Assembly (NCBI GenBank): GCA_944381615.1 | Contig: CALWLT010000035.1 | Location: forward strand, 1-64,000 | From: an uncultured Lachnospiraceae bacterium | Lineage (GTDB): Bacteria; Bacillota; Clostridia; Lachnospirales; Lachnospiraceae | DNA length: 64,000 bases | Reading direction: 5' to 3' | In this document: piece after piece, positions 24,570 to 32,711 of the stretch | Position numbering within the stretch: the stretch's first letter is position 1 | Layout: each line of letters begins with the position of its first letter | Position numbers and translations under genes: made by a program | The notes under the pieces: generated by a model | Database searches by the model: none | What the model was told of the DNA's origin: nothing | The model's input: the letters and a program-made list of their open reading frames with translations, nothing else

Positions 24570-26285
24570 TTATCGGACCTCACTTTCCATCCCGTCGTCA
24601 ATCAGAGAACAGAGCTTCGTCAGCGTTGTCTTCGTCTCCGCGGTCGTCTCCCCCAGAAGCCCGGCAATTTCCTGCGCCACCATCATCTGCTTGTAAATGA
24701 CCTTCTGCGCCAGATCGATGGTCGCTTTCTTCTTTTCGTATTCCTTCTCCGCCTGCTTCTCCTCCTTCGTCATATCGATCAGGGTGGCAATCACGAAATT
24801 GCCGTCCTCGATATAGGCGATGTTCTGGAAGGTAACCAGGTTCCTATCCGGATAAATCACTTTGCGGCTGTGAATGCTCGTGTGCGTCCGGAACACTTCC
24901 TCCACGTCCTCGGTGCTGATGAGATCCGCTAACGGCTTCCCCTTCAGATCGGCCGGGCGGACGTGGAAATACCGCTCCACCGACGCCGAGCAGTCCTGAA
25001 TCTTCAGATCCTCGCCGATGATCATAATGATATTGGGCGAGATATCCAGGACCAGATGTGAAAGCGACTGCGCCCGCTCGTGCAGATAGGGGATGCACAT
25101 ATTGACCTCCGCCTTCTTCTGGTAGACGGCGATGGCCTTGTCCCGGCAGGTCGGATACCCGCAGGCGCCGCAGTTGAGCTCCTGATCCGGCCTGAGCTTT
25201 CCCGTCTGCTTTAAGATCCCGCGGATCTCCTCCTCCGTGGGAATCGCTTCCTTCTGCGCCCGGTTGTGAAACGACCGCTTCACATCCACGCTGCGCGCCG
25301 CCTCGCTCAGAAGGCTTAAATCCGCCGCCTCCGTCGGCAGCATCGCCTCCAGGTCAAGCTTGACCTTAAAGCTGGAGACCGTCGTCGCCGTGGCGGGACC
25401 GTTGATACAGCCGCCGTGACAGGCGTTCATCTCGATGAAACAGCCCTCGACCTCGCCGGTGCGGAGCGCCTCGCAGACGTCCAGGCAGTCTTTCACGCCG
25501 CTGACATAAAACTTGCGGTAGCGATCCGGGCGGCTTCTCGTCGCGCGCACGGCGGTCAGCAGCCCGCCGCTGACCGGGTAGCGCAGATTGGCGCCCGGAC
25601 GCCTGTCCTCGAACGGGTCCTCCTCGCAGTCCTCGATGCAGATCTCCTCCTGCGCAAGCCAGTTCTTCAGATCCTCAAATGTCAGCACCGCATCCGGACG
25701 GACCGGCCGGGTCGGCTCCTTCTCCGCAACGCAGGGGCCGATGACGACGACCTTCGCCTCCGCGCCAAATTCCGCCCGCAGCATCCGGATATGGATGCCG
25801 GAAGGGATCAGGACGGGGGCCAGATAATCGATCAGCTCCGGGTAATGGATCTCGATCAGATTCACAATGCTGGGGCAGGCCGTCGTGATGATATTTCGCA
25901 TCGTTCCCTGCTCCAGAAGCTTTACGTACTCCCTGGTCGCCAGGGCCGCGCCCTCCGCCGCGTCGCAGACCGAGGTAAAGCCCAGCTTCTTTAAAGCCGC
26001 CTTGACCTGCCCCCGCTGCCGGTACGGAAGAACGCCGATATAGGAAGAAGAGAGGGACGCCACCACCGGCACGCCGCTCCGGATAAATTCCCTTACCCGA
26101 TCCAGCTCGCTGGGCACCCGCTTGGCCGACTGCGGGCAGATCAGCAGGCACTGTCCGCAGAGGATGCAGCGGTTCGGCATAATGTAGGCATGGCCGTCCC
26201 GGATCATGATCGATTTTACCTCGCAGCCTCGGACGCACTTGTAGCAGTGCTTGCACATCGCGGCCTTAAAGTCGATAATCGGCAT
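24570..26285 (-). CDS. hydrogenase-like PAS sensor protein (group C [FeFe]-hydrogenase, HydS type)
   Basis: A 571-residue predicted sensor. From the N-terminus: two 4Fe-4S motifs (CKHCYKCVRGC, RCILCGQCLLICP), an H-cluster-type domain with altered L1 (TTACPSIVN), L2 (GPCVAEKEP) and L3 (EMNACHGGCINGP), an extra iron-sulfur segment (ELNCGACGYPTCRDKA), a PAS domain (about 400-505, SPNIIMIIGEDLKIQDC) and a C-terminal helical segment. The altered L1, with only one of the usual two cysteines, is typical of sensory rather than catalytic hydrogenases. The ATG was chosen at MPIIDFKA, six bases from AAGGAG. The adjoining SpoIIE-type phosphatase is the probable output. Confidence 0.88.
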   Translation of the reverse strand: MPIIDFKAAMCKHCYKCVRGCEVKSIMIRDGHAYIMPNRCILCGQCLLICPQSAKRVPSELDRVREFIRSGVPVVASLSSSYIGVLPYRQRGQVKAALKKLGFTSVCDAAEGAALATREYVKLLEQGTMRNIITTACPSIVNLIEIHYPELIDYLAPVLIPSGIHIRMLRAEFGAEAKVVVIGPCVAEKEPTRPVRPDAVLTFEDLKNWLAQEEICIEDCEEDPFEDRRPGANLRYPVSGGLLTAVRATRSRPDRYRKFYVSGVKDCLDVCEALRTGEVEGCFIEMNACHGGCINGPATATTVSSFKVKLDLEAMLPTEAADLSLLSEAARSVDVKRSFHNRAQKEAIPTEEEIRGILKQTGKLRPDQELNCGACGYPTCRDKAIAVYQKKAEVNMCIPYLHERAQSLSHLVLDISPNIIMIIGEDLKIQDCSASVERYFHVRPADLKGKPLADLISTEDVEEVFRTHTSIHSRKVIYPDRNLVTFQNIAYIEDGNFVIATLIDMTKEEKQAEKEYEKKKATIDLAQKVIYKQMMVAQEIAGLLGETTAETKTTLTKLCSLIDDGMESEVR

Positions 26286-26297
26286 ATGCAACTCCTT

Positions 26298-26555
26298 TTA
26301 GGCGAGCCCCTGCTCTTTCAGAGGGCCCAGGATCTCTTTCTCAAAAAACTCCTCCGTCGTCTCCGGCTTCACGGAAAACAGCGTCCCGTCCACCGTCACA
26401 CACACGCCGCGGCGGCAGTTCCCGCTGCAGAAATCTCCATTTAAATCAACCGTTCCGTCCAGTCCGTGCTCTGTAACCAGCTTCTGCAGCTTCTGAATGA
26501 CCTCCCGCGAGCCCTTCAGATGACAGGCACTTCCGATACAGATGGATACTCTCAT
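26298..26555 (-). CDS. thioredoxin-like [2Fe-2S] ferredoxin
   Basis: An 85-residue protein with the four cysteines of the thioredoxin-like 2Fe-2S fold: CIGSAC near the N-terminus and DFCSGNC about 30 residues later. It resembles the free-standing counterpart of the NuoE/HydC domain. It is the first gene of the hydrogenase-sensor operon and probably carries electrons to or from one of the two downstream hydrogenase proteins. Confidence 0.87.
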   Translation of the reverse strand: MRVSICIGSACHLKGSREVIQKLQKLVTEHGLDGTVDLNGDFCSGNCRRGVCVTVDGTLFSVKPETTEEFFEKEILGPLKEQGLA

Positions 26556-26605
26556 GTTTCAAACCTCCCGTATATTCTCAGACTATCAGAATTTCATCTC
26601 GTCTC

Positions 26606-26634
26606 ATTATCTCATATTGTGATATTATTATCAA
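26606..26634 (-). promoter_or_regulatory. promoter of the hydrogenase-sensor operon
   Basis: TTGATA (26629-26634) and GATAAT (26606-26611) are 17 bases apart on the minus strand, in an AT-rich stretch about 50 bases before the first gene. Confidence 0.65.
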
Positions 26635-26676
26635 TTAAATCCTGCACATTTTTTTGTATTTTTTTGGAGCCATCCA

Positions 26677-26760
26677 CCGGATCCGTACAGCCCGCGCAGA
26701 CCGCATACCGGATCCGCACAGCCCGCGCAGACGGCGGGCCGGATCCGCACGCGGACCGCG
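26677..26760. repeat. 31-bp tandem repeat, two full copies and one partial
   Basis: Units at 26677-26707 and 26708-26738 differ at only a few positions. A third starts at 26739 and diverges after CCGGATCCGCAC. The repeat is in the gap between two divergent promoters and is much richer in GC than its AT-rich flank. Confidence 0.85.
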
Positions 26761-26766
26761 CGCCGC

Positions 26767-26794
26767 TTGTATTTTCCTCTCAATCCGCTATAAT
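26767..26794 (+). promoter_or_regulatory. promoter of the ABC transporter genes
   Basis: TTGTAT and TATAAT are spaced 16 bases apart, with AAAGAGAGG ahead of the start codon of the lipoprotein gene. Confidence 0.65.
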
Positions 26795-26835
26795 GAATCC
26801 GTAGAACAAAATTCAGAAAGAGAGGTACGAAACAC

Positions 26836-27942
26836 ATGATAAAAAAATCGCTCCCATCGCTGTTTGCCGCCCTGGCGCTGGCCGCCCTGATGACGGGCTG
26901 CTCCTCCGGCAGTTCTGCGGCGGAAACCGCCGCGGAAACCACGGCCGCCGCACAGGAAACCGCCGCTTCGGAAACTGCCGCTTCGGAAACCGCCGCGTCC
27001 GGCCAGAGCGCCGCTTCAGAAGAACCGGCCGCCGGGGACAGCGCGTCCGCAGACGAAGCGCCCGTCCGCGTCGGCTCCCTCAAAGGACCGACCTCCATGG
27101 GCCTCGTCTCTCTCATGGAAGAAGATGAGGACGAGGGCCGCTACGCCTTTACCATGGTTACCGCGGCCGACGAACTGGTCGCCGGCGTGGCCTCCGGCAA
27201 GGTCGATATCGCCCTGGTTCCCGCCAACGTGGCCAGCGTTCTCTATAACCGCACAGAGGGGGGCGTTTCCGCCATCGATATCAACACGCTGGGCGTCCTC
27301 TATCTCGTGACCGCCGACTCCTCCGTCCAGTCCGTCGCCGATCTGAAGGGACGCACCGTCTACCTGACCGGCAAGGGCACGACGCCGGATTACGTCGCGC
27401 AGTACCTGCTGCGGGAAAACGGGCTGGCGGACGGGGACGTCACGCTGGAGTATAAATCCGAAGCCACCGAAGTCGCCGCAATCCTGAAAGAACAGCCGGA
27501 CGCCATCGGCCTTCTCCCGCAGCCCTTCGTGACCGTGGCCTGCGCCCAGAACGAGGCGCTGCATATCGCGCTCGATCTGACGGCTGAATGGGACCGGGTG
27601 CAGGGCGAGGGCGGAAGCCGCCTCGTAACGGGCGTGACCATCGTCCGCGATGAATTCCTGGAAAGCCGGCCCGAAGCCGTAAACACATTCCTTGACGACC
27701 ATCAGGCGTCCGTGGAGGCGGTGCTCTCCGATCCCGGACAGGCGGCCGGGCAGATCGTGAAGCTCGGGATCATCGAGCAGGAGGCAATCGCCGAGCAGGC
27801 GCTTCCCTACTGTAACATCACGTTTCTCGAGGGCGAAGAAATGAAGGCCGCGCTTTCCGGCTATCTGAACGTCCTCTCTGAACAGGACCCCGCTTCCGTC
27901 GGCGGCGCGCTGCCCGGCGATGATTTCTACTATTTCCGGTAA
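26836..27942 (+). CDS. ABC transporter substrate-binding lipoprotein, NitT/TauT (SsuA/ThiY) type
   Basis: A 368-residue lipoprotein with signal peptide and lipobox LMTGC (Cys22). A low-complexity linker of repeated Ala-Ser-Glu-Thr units (about 25-75) follows. The binding domain starts at VRVGSLKGPTSMGLVSLM, has the ADELVAGVASGKVDIALVPA segment and TVYLTGKGTTPDYVAQYLL, all typical of the SsuA/ThiY-like family that binds small anions, sulfonates or pyrimidine precursors. The ligand is not predictable. The fused permease-ATPase gene follows after 30 bases. Confidence 0.88.
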   Translation: MIKKSLPSLFAALALAALMTGCSSGSSAAETAAETTAAAQETAASETAASETAASGQSAASEEPAAGDSASADEAPVRVGSLKGPTSMGLVSLMEEDEDEGRYAFTMVTAADELVAGVASGKVDIALVPANVASVLYNRTEGGVSAIDINTLGVLYLVTADSSVQSVADLKGRTVYLTGKGTTPDYVAQYLLRENGLADGDVTLEYKSEATEVAAILKEQPDAIGLLPQPFVTVACAQNEALHIALDLTAEWDRVQGEGGSRLVTGVTIVRDEFLESRPEAVNTFLDDHQASVEAVLSDPGQAAGQIVKLGIIEQEAIAEQALPYCNITFLEGEEMKAALSGYLNVLSEQDPASVGGALPGDDFYYFR

Positions 27943-27972
27943 CGCCGGCCTGATTTTCACAGGGAGGTTTGC

Positions 27973-29535
27973 ATGAAGAAAACCTGGAAAGTTCCTGCCA
28001 TCCTGCTTTTATGGCTCCTGATCTGGCAGGCGGCCGATCTGGCCGTCGATAATCCGATTCTCTTTGCCGGCCCGGCCGACGTCCTGGCGGCGCTTTTTGC
28101 CTGCGCCAAAAACGCCGGCTTCTGGCTGACGGTTTGCTCCTCCCTTCTTCGCATCTGCGCCGGATTTTCCGGCGCGGCGGCCTGCGGCATCCTCCTCGGC
28201 GCGGCAGCCTGCCGTTTTTCGCTGCTGCGCGAGCTGCTCGCCCCCGTCATGCTCCTGTGCAAATCCATTCCGGTCGCTTCCTTCGTCATCCTGGCCCTGA
28301 TCTGGATGGGATCCGCCAACCTGTCGATCTTTATCTCTTTTCTGGTGGTTCTCCCGCTCCTCTACACCGCCACGCTGACCGGCCTTTCCTCGGCCGATCC
28401 GAAGCTTCTGGAGCTCGCGGGCGTTTTCCGCTTCTCCCTGCCCCGGCGCATCCACACCGTCTATCTTCCGGCTCTGGCGCCCCACCTGTCAAGCAGTGCC
28501 GATTCCGCTCTGGGCCTGGCCGTCAAATCCGGCGTCGCCGCGGAAGTCATCGGCGTCCCGGACCATTCCATCGGCGGCGAGCTCTATCTGGCGAAAATTT
28601 ACCTGAACACGGCGGATCTGTTCGCCTGGACGCTTACCATCATCCTCTGTGCCTGGCTTTTGGAGCGGGCCCTGCGCCTTCTCCTCGCGCGCCTTGATCC
28701 GGCCGCGCCCCGGGCCCATTCCACCGTTTCTCCCGTCCCCAACCCGATCTCTGAAAAAAAGAAGCCTTACCGCGCGCCCCTTCTGCGCGGCCCGCTTCCC
28801 TCTCTTCAGATTGAGGGGCTCTCCAAATCCTTCGGCGCACGGCCCGTCCTCTCGGATCTGAGCCTTGCCTTTCCCGGCCCCGGGATCTACTGCGTCATGG
28901 CCCCCTCCGGCGCGGGCAAAACCACGCTGTTCCGCATCCTGATGGGGCTGGAATCCGCAGACGGCGGCCGCATCCGTTTCCTGGACGCCGGGCAGGGCGC
29001 AGGAAAACCCGCTCTGGACGCCGGACAGGGCGCGGGAAAACCCGATCCGGCCGCCACCGGCCTGTCCCGCCGCGAAATCCGCATGGCCGCCGTCTTTCAG
29101 GAGGACCGGCTGATCGAATTCCTGACGCCGTTAGAAAACGCCGCTCTGGCCCTTCCCGGGCGCAGCGATCCGGCCTCCCTCTTTGCCGAATGCTCCCGCA
29201 TCCTGCCGGGCGAATCCCTGACCCGCCCTGTGCACACGCTCAGCGGCGGCATGCGCCGCCGCTGCTGCCTGATGCGCGCCCTGCTCTCGCCCGCCCGCTT
29301 CCTCATTCTCGACGAGCCCTTTACCGGCCTCGATCCGGAGACAAAAAAAGAGGCCATCCGCTGCCTTCTTGCCCGGGCAGACGGACGCCTCATTTTGCTG
29401 GCCACGCACAGTGAAGAGGACGCGGCGCTCCTGGGCGGCCATATCGTCCGCCTTCCCCGCGCCGTCCCCGAGCCGCTTCCGGCTTCGCCTATGCGGGAAA
29501 ACGGACCGGAAGGCGGCGGCGCAGGACTTCCCTGA
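27973..29535 (+). CDS. ABC transporter permease fused to ATPase
   Basis: A 520-residue single protein. Residues 1-240 are a SsuC/TauC-type permease with five or six helices and the EAA-like loop AGVFRFSLPRRIHTVYLPALAPH. Residues 275-510 are the ATPase: Walker A APSGAGKTT, Q-loop region VFQEDRLIEFLTP, signature LSGGMRRR, Walker B FLILDEPFTGLDP, and H-loop ATHSEED. Normally these are separate genes. Between Walker A and the Q-loop there is an insert with two copies of an 11-residue unit LDAGQGAGKP plus one residue, encoded by a 33-bp DNA duplication. A full transporter would be a homodimer of this fusion with the lipoprotein. Confidence 0.87.
   Translation: MKKTWKVPAILLLWLLIWQAADLAVDNPILFAGPADVLAALFACAKNAGFWLTVCSSLLRICAGFSGAAACGILLGAAACRFSLLRELLAPVMLLCKSIPVASFVILALIWMGSANLSIFISFLVVLPLLYTATLTGLSSADPKLLELAGVFRFSLPRRIHTVYLPALAPHLSSSADSALGLAVKSGVAAEVIGVPDHSIGGELYLAKIYLNTADLFAWTLTIILCAWLLERALRLLLARLDPAAPRAHSTVSPVPNPISEKKKPYRAPLLRGPLPSLQIEGLSKSFGARPVLSDLSLAFPGPGIYCVMAPSGAGKTTLFRILMGLESADGGRIRFLDAGQGAGKPALDAGQGAGKPDPAATGLSRREIRMAAVFQEDRLIEFLTPLENAALALPGRSDPASLFAECSRILPGESLTRPVHTLSGGMRRRCCLMRALLSPARFLILDEPFTGLDPETKKEAIRCLLARADGRLILLATHSEEDAALLGGHIVRLPRAVPEPLPASPMRENGPEGGGAGLP
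28981..29046. repeat. in-frame 33-bp duplication inside the fused transporter gene
   Basis: Copies at 28981-29013 and 29014-29046 differ at four positions. It keeps the reading frame and adds eleven residues to a loop of the ATPase. Confidence 0.9.
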
Positions 29536-30115
29536 GCGCCGTCTCATCTCCGTCTGTAAAACAGTACCCGTCCATCCCGCACCGGCGGGCCGCCTCGATG
29601 TTCGCCGGCAGATCGTCGATGAAAAAACACTCCTCCGGGCGCAGATGGAACCGGGCAAACAGCCTTTCATAGATCGCCGGATCCGGCTTTACCAGCTTTT
29701 CCTCCGCCGAGATCAGCATCCCGTCAAAATACTCCGCCCCCGGCATTTCCTTCTCAAACACGCGAAAGCGCAGCGAGACGTTGGAGCACAGATAAATCCC
29801 GTACCCCGCCTGCTTCAGATCCCGGACCAGCCCGTCCATCCCCGGCACGGGGCTTAAATTATACTCATGCCAGTGAACCAGACACTCCTCTGCCAGCCGC
29901 ACAAGCCGCCCGTCCGCCAGCCGTCCCCCAATCCGCTTTATCGCCTCCGCCTCGGTAATCAGGCCTTGATCCAGAAGCTTCCACTCCGGCCCCTCAAACA
30001 GCTCTCGCCGGATCAGCCCGATCTCGCCCGCGTCCTGTGTATACTGCCGGCACACCGCGACCGCGTCGTAGTCCAGCAGAACCTTTCCCATATCAAACAC
30101 AATATTTCTGATCAA
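29489..30115 (-). CDS. HAD-superfamily hydrolase (YihX-like subfamily IA)
   Basis: A 208-residue HAD protein. Motif I is VFDMGKVLLDYD with the nucleophile Asp8, but the usual second aspartate is Gly, as in YihX/epoxide-hydrolase-like members. Motif II is YLCSNVS, motif III includes EKLVKPDPAIY, and motif IV is CFFIDDLPANIEAARR. Probably a sugar-phosphate or small phosphate-ester phosphatase. Its final 47 bases overlap the end of the convergent ABC gene. Confidence 0.87.
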   Translation of the reverse strand: MIRNIVFDMGKVLLDYDAVAVCRQYTQDAGEIGLIRRELFEGPEWKLLDQGLITEAEAIKRIGGRLADGRLVRLAEECLVHWHEYNLSPVPGMDGLVRDLKQAGYGIYLCSNVSLRFRVFEKEMPGAEYFDGMLISAEEKLVKPDPAIYERLFARFHLRPEECFFIDDLPANIEAARRCGMDGYCFTDGDETALREVLRRRLPVRFPA

Positions 30116-30266
30116 TGCCGTCTCCTCTCCTCTTCCCGGCCTTCCCCACCGCCTGATCCTCCCGTCTGGAAAAAACCCGGAAAAACTGCCGCATTTTTAT
30201 TTTCTTTTTTCTCATTTAATGGTAAAATAGTAGCAAATATACTCTTAATATCAGGAGGTTTTGCTT

Positions 30267-30602
30267 ATGAAAATGATTATGGCCATCATCGGCAGCGAAG
30301 ATGCTGACGATTTAGTCTATGAACTGAATCAGAATTCCTTCTTTGTTACCAAGCTTGCCACCATGGGCGGCTTTCTCAAGAAGAAAAGCACGACCCTGAT
30401 GCTGGGCGTCGACGACGAGCGGGTCGAGGAGGCCATCTCCATCATCCGCCGGATGTCCGGAGCCAGAGAGCAGCTGGTCTACACGCCGCCCACCATGGCG
30501 GGGAACTGCTGCCCGACCGTCAACATGACGGTCCCCATGAACATGAAAGTCGGCGGAGCGACGATCTTCGTCCTCAATGTGGAAAACTTCCAGAAGTTCT
30601 GA
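30267..30602 (+). CDS. darA: PII-like cyclic di-AMP receptor (DarA/PstA)
   Basis: A 111-residue protein of the PII-like c-di-AMP receptor family: MKMIMAIIGSEDADDLVYELN, the T-loop-like FVTKLATMGGFLKKKSTTLMLGVDDERV and the C-terminal VGGATIFVLNVENFQKF. It forms trimers that bind c-di-AMP in known members; the downstream target is unknown. AGGAGG lies eight bases before this ATG. It complements cdaA in the same window. Confidence 0.93.
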   Translation: MKMIMAIIGSEDADDLVYELNQNSFFVTKLATMGGFLKKKSTTLMLGVDDERVEEAISIIRRMSGAREQLVYTPPTMAGNCCPTVNMTVPMNMKVGGATIFVLNVENFQKF

Positions 30603-30612
30603 ACCTGCCTTC

Positions 30613-30680
30613 CGGGGCGCCAGAGGGCGCGTCCGGGCCTTTCGCCCGGCCGCGCCCTCTGGCGTCCCGGCGGCTTTTTC
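30613..30680 (+). terminator. strong intrinsic terminator after darA
   Basis: A long GC-rich stem (GGGGCGCCAGAGGGCGCG against CGCGCCCTCTGGCGTCCC with an inner CCGGGC/GCCCGG) is followed by GGCTTTTTC. Confidence 0.88.
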
Positions 30681-30704
30681 TCCCTTGCCAGGCGTCCTCT
30701 TTTC

Positions 30705-31616
30705 TCAGAGCATCTTTTTAATCTTGAAAATCCAGATACAGATCACGATTACCAGAATGCAGAGCACGATCACGCCCGGATACCCGTTCTCCAGCTCCGG
30801 CATATCTTTAAAATTCATGCCGTACCAGCTGGTAATCAGCGTCAGCGGCAGAAAGATCGTGGAGATAATCGTCAGAAACTGCATGCTGCGGTTCTGCCTG
30901 GCGTCCAGGCGCGACTGATACGCATCCCGGACCTGCCCCGCGTATTCCAGAAGCTGCGCCGTCCGGTTCATCAGCCGCTCCGCCCGATCCTCAATCGTGG
31001 CAAAATACGGAATCTGCTTCTTTGTAAAATATCCGTTCTCATTATCCTCCAGATTCTTGGAAAAGTCCACCATTTCATTATAGTAGCTGCGCAGGATCAG
31101 AAGCTCGCGGCGCAGCGGCATCAGCTTCTCATGATAATTTTCCGTATCCCTGCGGCTGGCTTCTTCCTCCATGTTCATCAGCGTCCGCTCCATCCCGTCC
31201 AGGATCTCGTAATCGCGCTCCAGAAACTCCGAAATAAAATTAAACAGAAACCGCCCTTTGTTCACGCCCTGATGGATCTTGCGCATGCGGATGTTCTCGA
31301 CGACGCGCGAGGCGAAGCCGGAATCGTCCACAATGATCACAAACTGATCCGTGATAAACAGGCACATGCGGTAGCGGCTGCCTGAGATGTCCAAGAAGCG
31401 CGGGATAGCCAGCGTGCCGTAGAGATATTCCTGCTGCGTCTCCATCTTGCAGAAGCTGATCCGGGAGAGGTTCAGCTCCCCCTCGAACAGAATCCCAATC
31501 CGGTTCAGCACATCCTGATATTCCCGCCCGGAAACCAGCACCGCACAGGATTTTCCTTCGGTTACCGCCGTCTCCAGATCCGTCTCCGTCAGCACATCCC
31601 CCAGCTCATATACCAT
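30705..31616 (-). CDS. corA: CorA-type divalent cation transporter
   Basis: A 303-residue magnesium/cobalt-type channel. The N-terminal cytoplasmic part is alpha/beta, with long helices about 130-240 forming the stalk. Two C-terminal membrane helices follow, the first ending in the pore signature SWYGMNF (GMN), with MPELENGYPG in the loop between them. The terminus is basic, KIKKML. Members carry Mg2+, Co2+ or Ni2+; the ion cannot be told here. Confidence 0.92.
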   Translation of the reverse strand: MVYELGDVLTETDLETAVTEGKSCAVLVSGREYQDVLNRIGILFEGELNLSRISFCKMETQQEYLYGTLAIPRFLDISGSRYRMCLFITDQFVIIVDDSGFASRVVENIRMRKIHQGVNKGRFLFNFISEFLERDYEILDGMERTLMNMEEEASRRDTENYHEKLMPLRRELLILRSYYNEMVDFSKNLEDNENGYFTKKQIPYFATIEDRAERLMNRTAQLLEYAGQVRDAYQSRLDARQNRSMQFLTIISTIFLPLTLITSWYGMNFKDMPELENGYPGVIVLCILVIVICIWIFKIKKML

Positions 31617-31703
31617 CGCGGCATCCTCCTTTCGCTCTCCCGCTTCCTGTTCTGCTTTACCCGCGCCGTCTCCGGGACAGAAGGCGGCGCGTTCCTGTGA
31701 TAC

Positions 31704-31743
31704 AAAAAAACCGGATTATCTTCCTTCTCGGAAAATAACCCGG
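31704..31743 (-). terminator. terminator of the tRNA operon
   Basis: A 14-bp stem, CCGGGTTATTTTCC with its G-U-tolerant complement, and a five-base loop are followed on the minus strand by seven T. It sits 12 bases past tRNA-Leu(CAG). Confidence 0.87.
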
Positions 31744-31754
31744 ACTCGCCTGAC

Positions 31755-31838
31755 TGCAGAAGAAGGGACTTGAACCCTCATGAGATTGCTCTCACACGGA
31801 CCTGAACCGTGCGCGTCTGCCAATTCCGCCACTTCTGC
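31755..31838 (-). tRNA. tRNA-Leu, anticodon CAG
   Basis: GCAGAAG/CTTCTGC acceptor stem, discriminator A, CACGG-TTCAGGT-CCGTG anticodon arm, a long variable arm and GGTTCAAGTCC T-arm. The 3' CCA is not encoded. Confidence 0.93.
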
Positions 31839-31942
31839 CCGCCTCCGGCGCTGTCTTCAGCACCGACGCACAATACTATTTTAATCATTTTTCCGAAAAA
31901 GTCAAGCACTTTTTGGAAAAATCTGCAGAGTAAAATGCAGAG

Positions 31943-32024
31943 TGCGGACAGTGGGGCTCGAACCCACACGGATCGCTCCACAGGAACCTAAATCCTGCGC
32001 GTCTGCCAATTCCGCCATGTCCGC
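31943..32024 (-). tRNA. tRNA-Leu, anticodon TAG
   Basis: GCGGACA/TGTCCGC acceptor stem, CAGGA-TTTAGGT-TCCTG anticodon arm, long variable arm, GGTTCGAGCC T-arm and discriminator A. CCA is not encoded. Confidence 0.93.
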
Positions 32025-32092
32025 CGTCTGATAACGAAACAGGGCGCTGCTGCCTGATCCGGAACCCCGGCGGCCGCAACACCCTTCTGAAA

Positions 32093-32165
32093 TGGAGCAT
32101 ACGGGATTCGAACCCGTGACCTTTTGAATGCCATTCAAACGCGCTCCCAACTGCGCTAATGCCCC
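32093..32165 (-). tRNA. tRNA-Ala, anticodon GGC
   Basis: GGGGCAT/ATGCTCC acceptor stem, TTTGA-ATGGCAT-TCAAA anticodon arm and GGGTTCGAATCCC T-arm. Confidence 0.93.
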
Positions 32166-32231
32166 GCACCTGTCATACGATCCAGATAAAACACCTGAAT
32201 CTCCGAAGAGAAATTCAGGTATCCATCTGCG

Positions 32232-32304
32232 AGCTGCTGACGGGAATCGGACCCGTGACCTCCGCACTACCAATGCGACGCACTACCGACTGTGCTACAG
32301 CAGC
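32232..32304 (-). tRNA. tRNA-Thr, anticodon GGT
   Basis: GCTGCTG/CAGCAGC acceptor stem, TCGCA-TTGGTAG-TGCGG anticodon arm, CGGGTCCGATTCCCG T-arm, discriminator T. Confidence 0.9.
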
Positions 32305-32329
32305 ATCTGCTCATCTCTGAGCCTTTGTT

Positions 32330-32358
32330 AGTTTACCATCTGAATGCGGTTTTGTCAA
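32330..32358 (-). promoter_or_regulatory. promoter of the Thr-Ala-Leu-Leu tRNA operon
   Basis: A consensus TTGACA (32353-32358) and TAAACT (32330-32335), 17 bases apart on the minus strand, 26 bases before tRNA-Thr. Confidence 0.85.
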
Positions 32359-32426
32359 CCACTCTTTTCTGAAATTTTTAAATCCCTTTTTTGCGCAAGC
32401 CGGCTGCCACAGAACGGCCGAAAATA

Positions 32427-32474
32427 CAAAAACCGGACAGAACCTGCGATCCTTCCACCGCAATTCCTGTCCGG
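32427..32474 (-). terminator. terminator after tRNA-Ala(CGC)
   Basis: CCGGACAG pairs with CTGTCCGG over a 26-base loop, and TTTTTG follows on the minus strand, only six bases after the tRNA gene. It separates this tRNA from the next tRNA operon. Confidence 0.82.
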
Positions 32475-32480
32475 CAGTCA

Positions 32481-32553
32481 TGGAGACAACGGGATTCGAA
32501 CCCGCGACCTTTGCGTTGCGAACGCAACGCTCTCCCAGCTGAGCTATGTCCCC
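32481..32553 (-). tRNA. tRNA-Ala, anticodon CGC
   Basis: GGGGACA acceptor strand, TTGCG-TTCGCAA-CGCAA anticodon arm, GGGTTCGAATCCC T-arm. It is a single-gene unit with its own promoter and terminator. A CGC alanine tRNA fits the GC-rich codon use. Confidence 0.92.
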
Positions 32554-32567
32554 GTCACGACTTTTCA

Positions 32568-32595
32568 ATTATACCACAGAATGGAAAATTTGCAA
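32568..32595 (-). promoter_or_regulatory. promoter of tRNA-Ala(CGC)
   Basis: TTGCAA (32590-32595) and TATAAT (32568-32573) are spaced 16 bases apart on the minus strand. Confidence 0.75.
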
Positions 32596-32711
32596 GCCGT
32601 AATTTGAATTTCATTTTCTTTTTCCTGTATTTTTTTCAATACAATTCGTGATTTTCCTTACGCGGCGCACGGTTTCGCGCCGATGCGCCGCGCTCCCGGG
32701 ATCCTGCGCGC

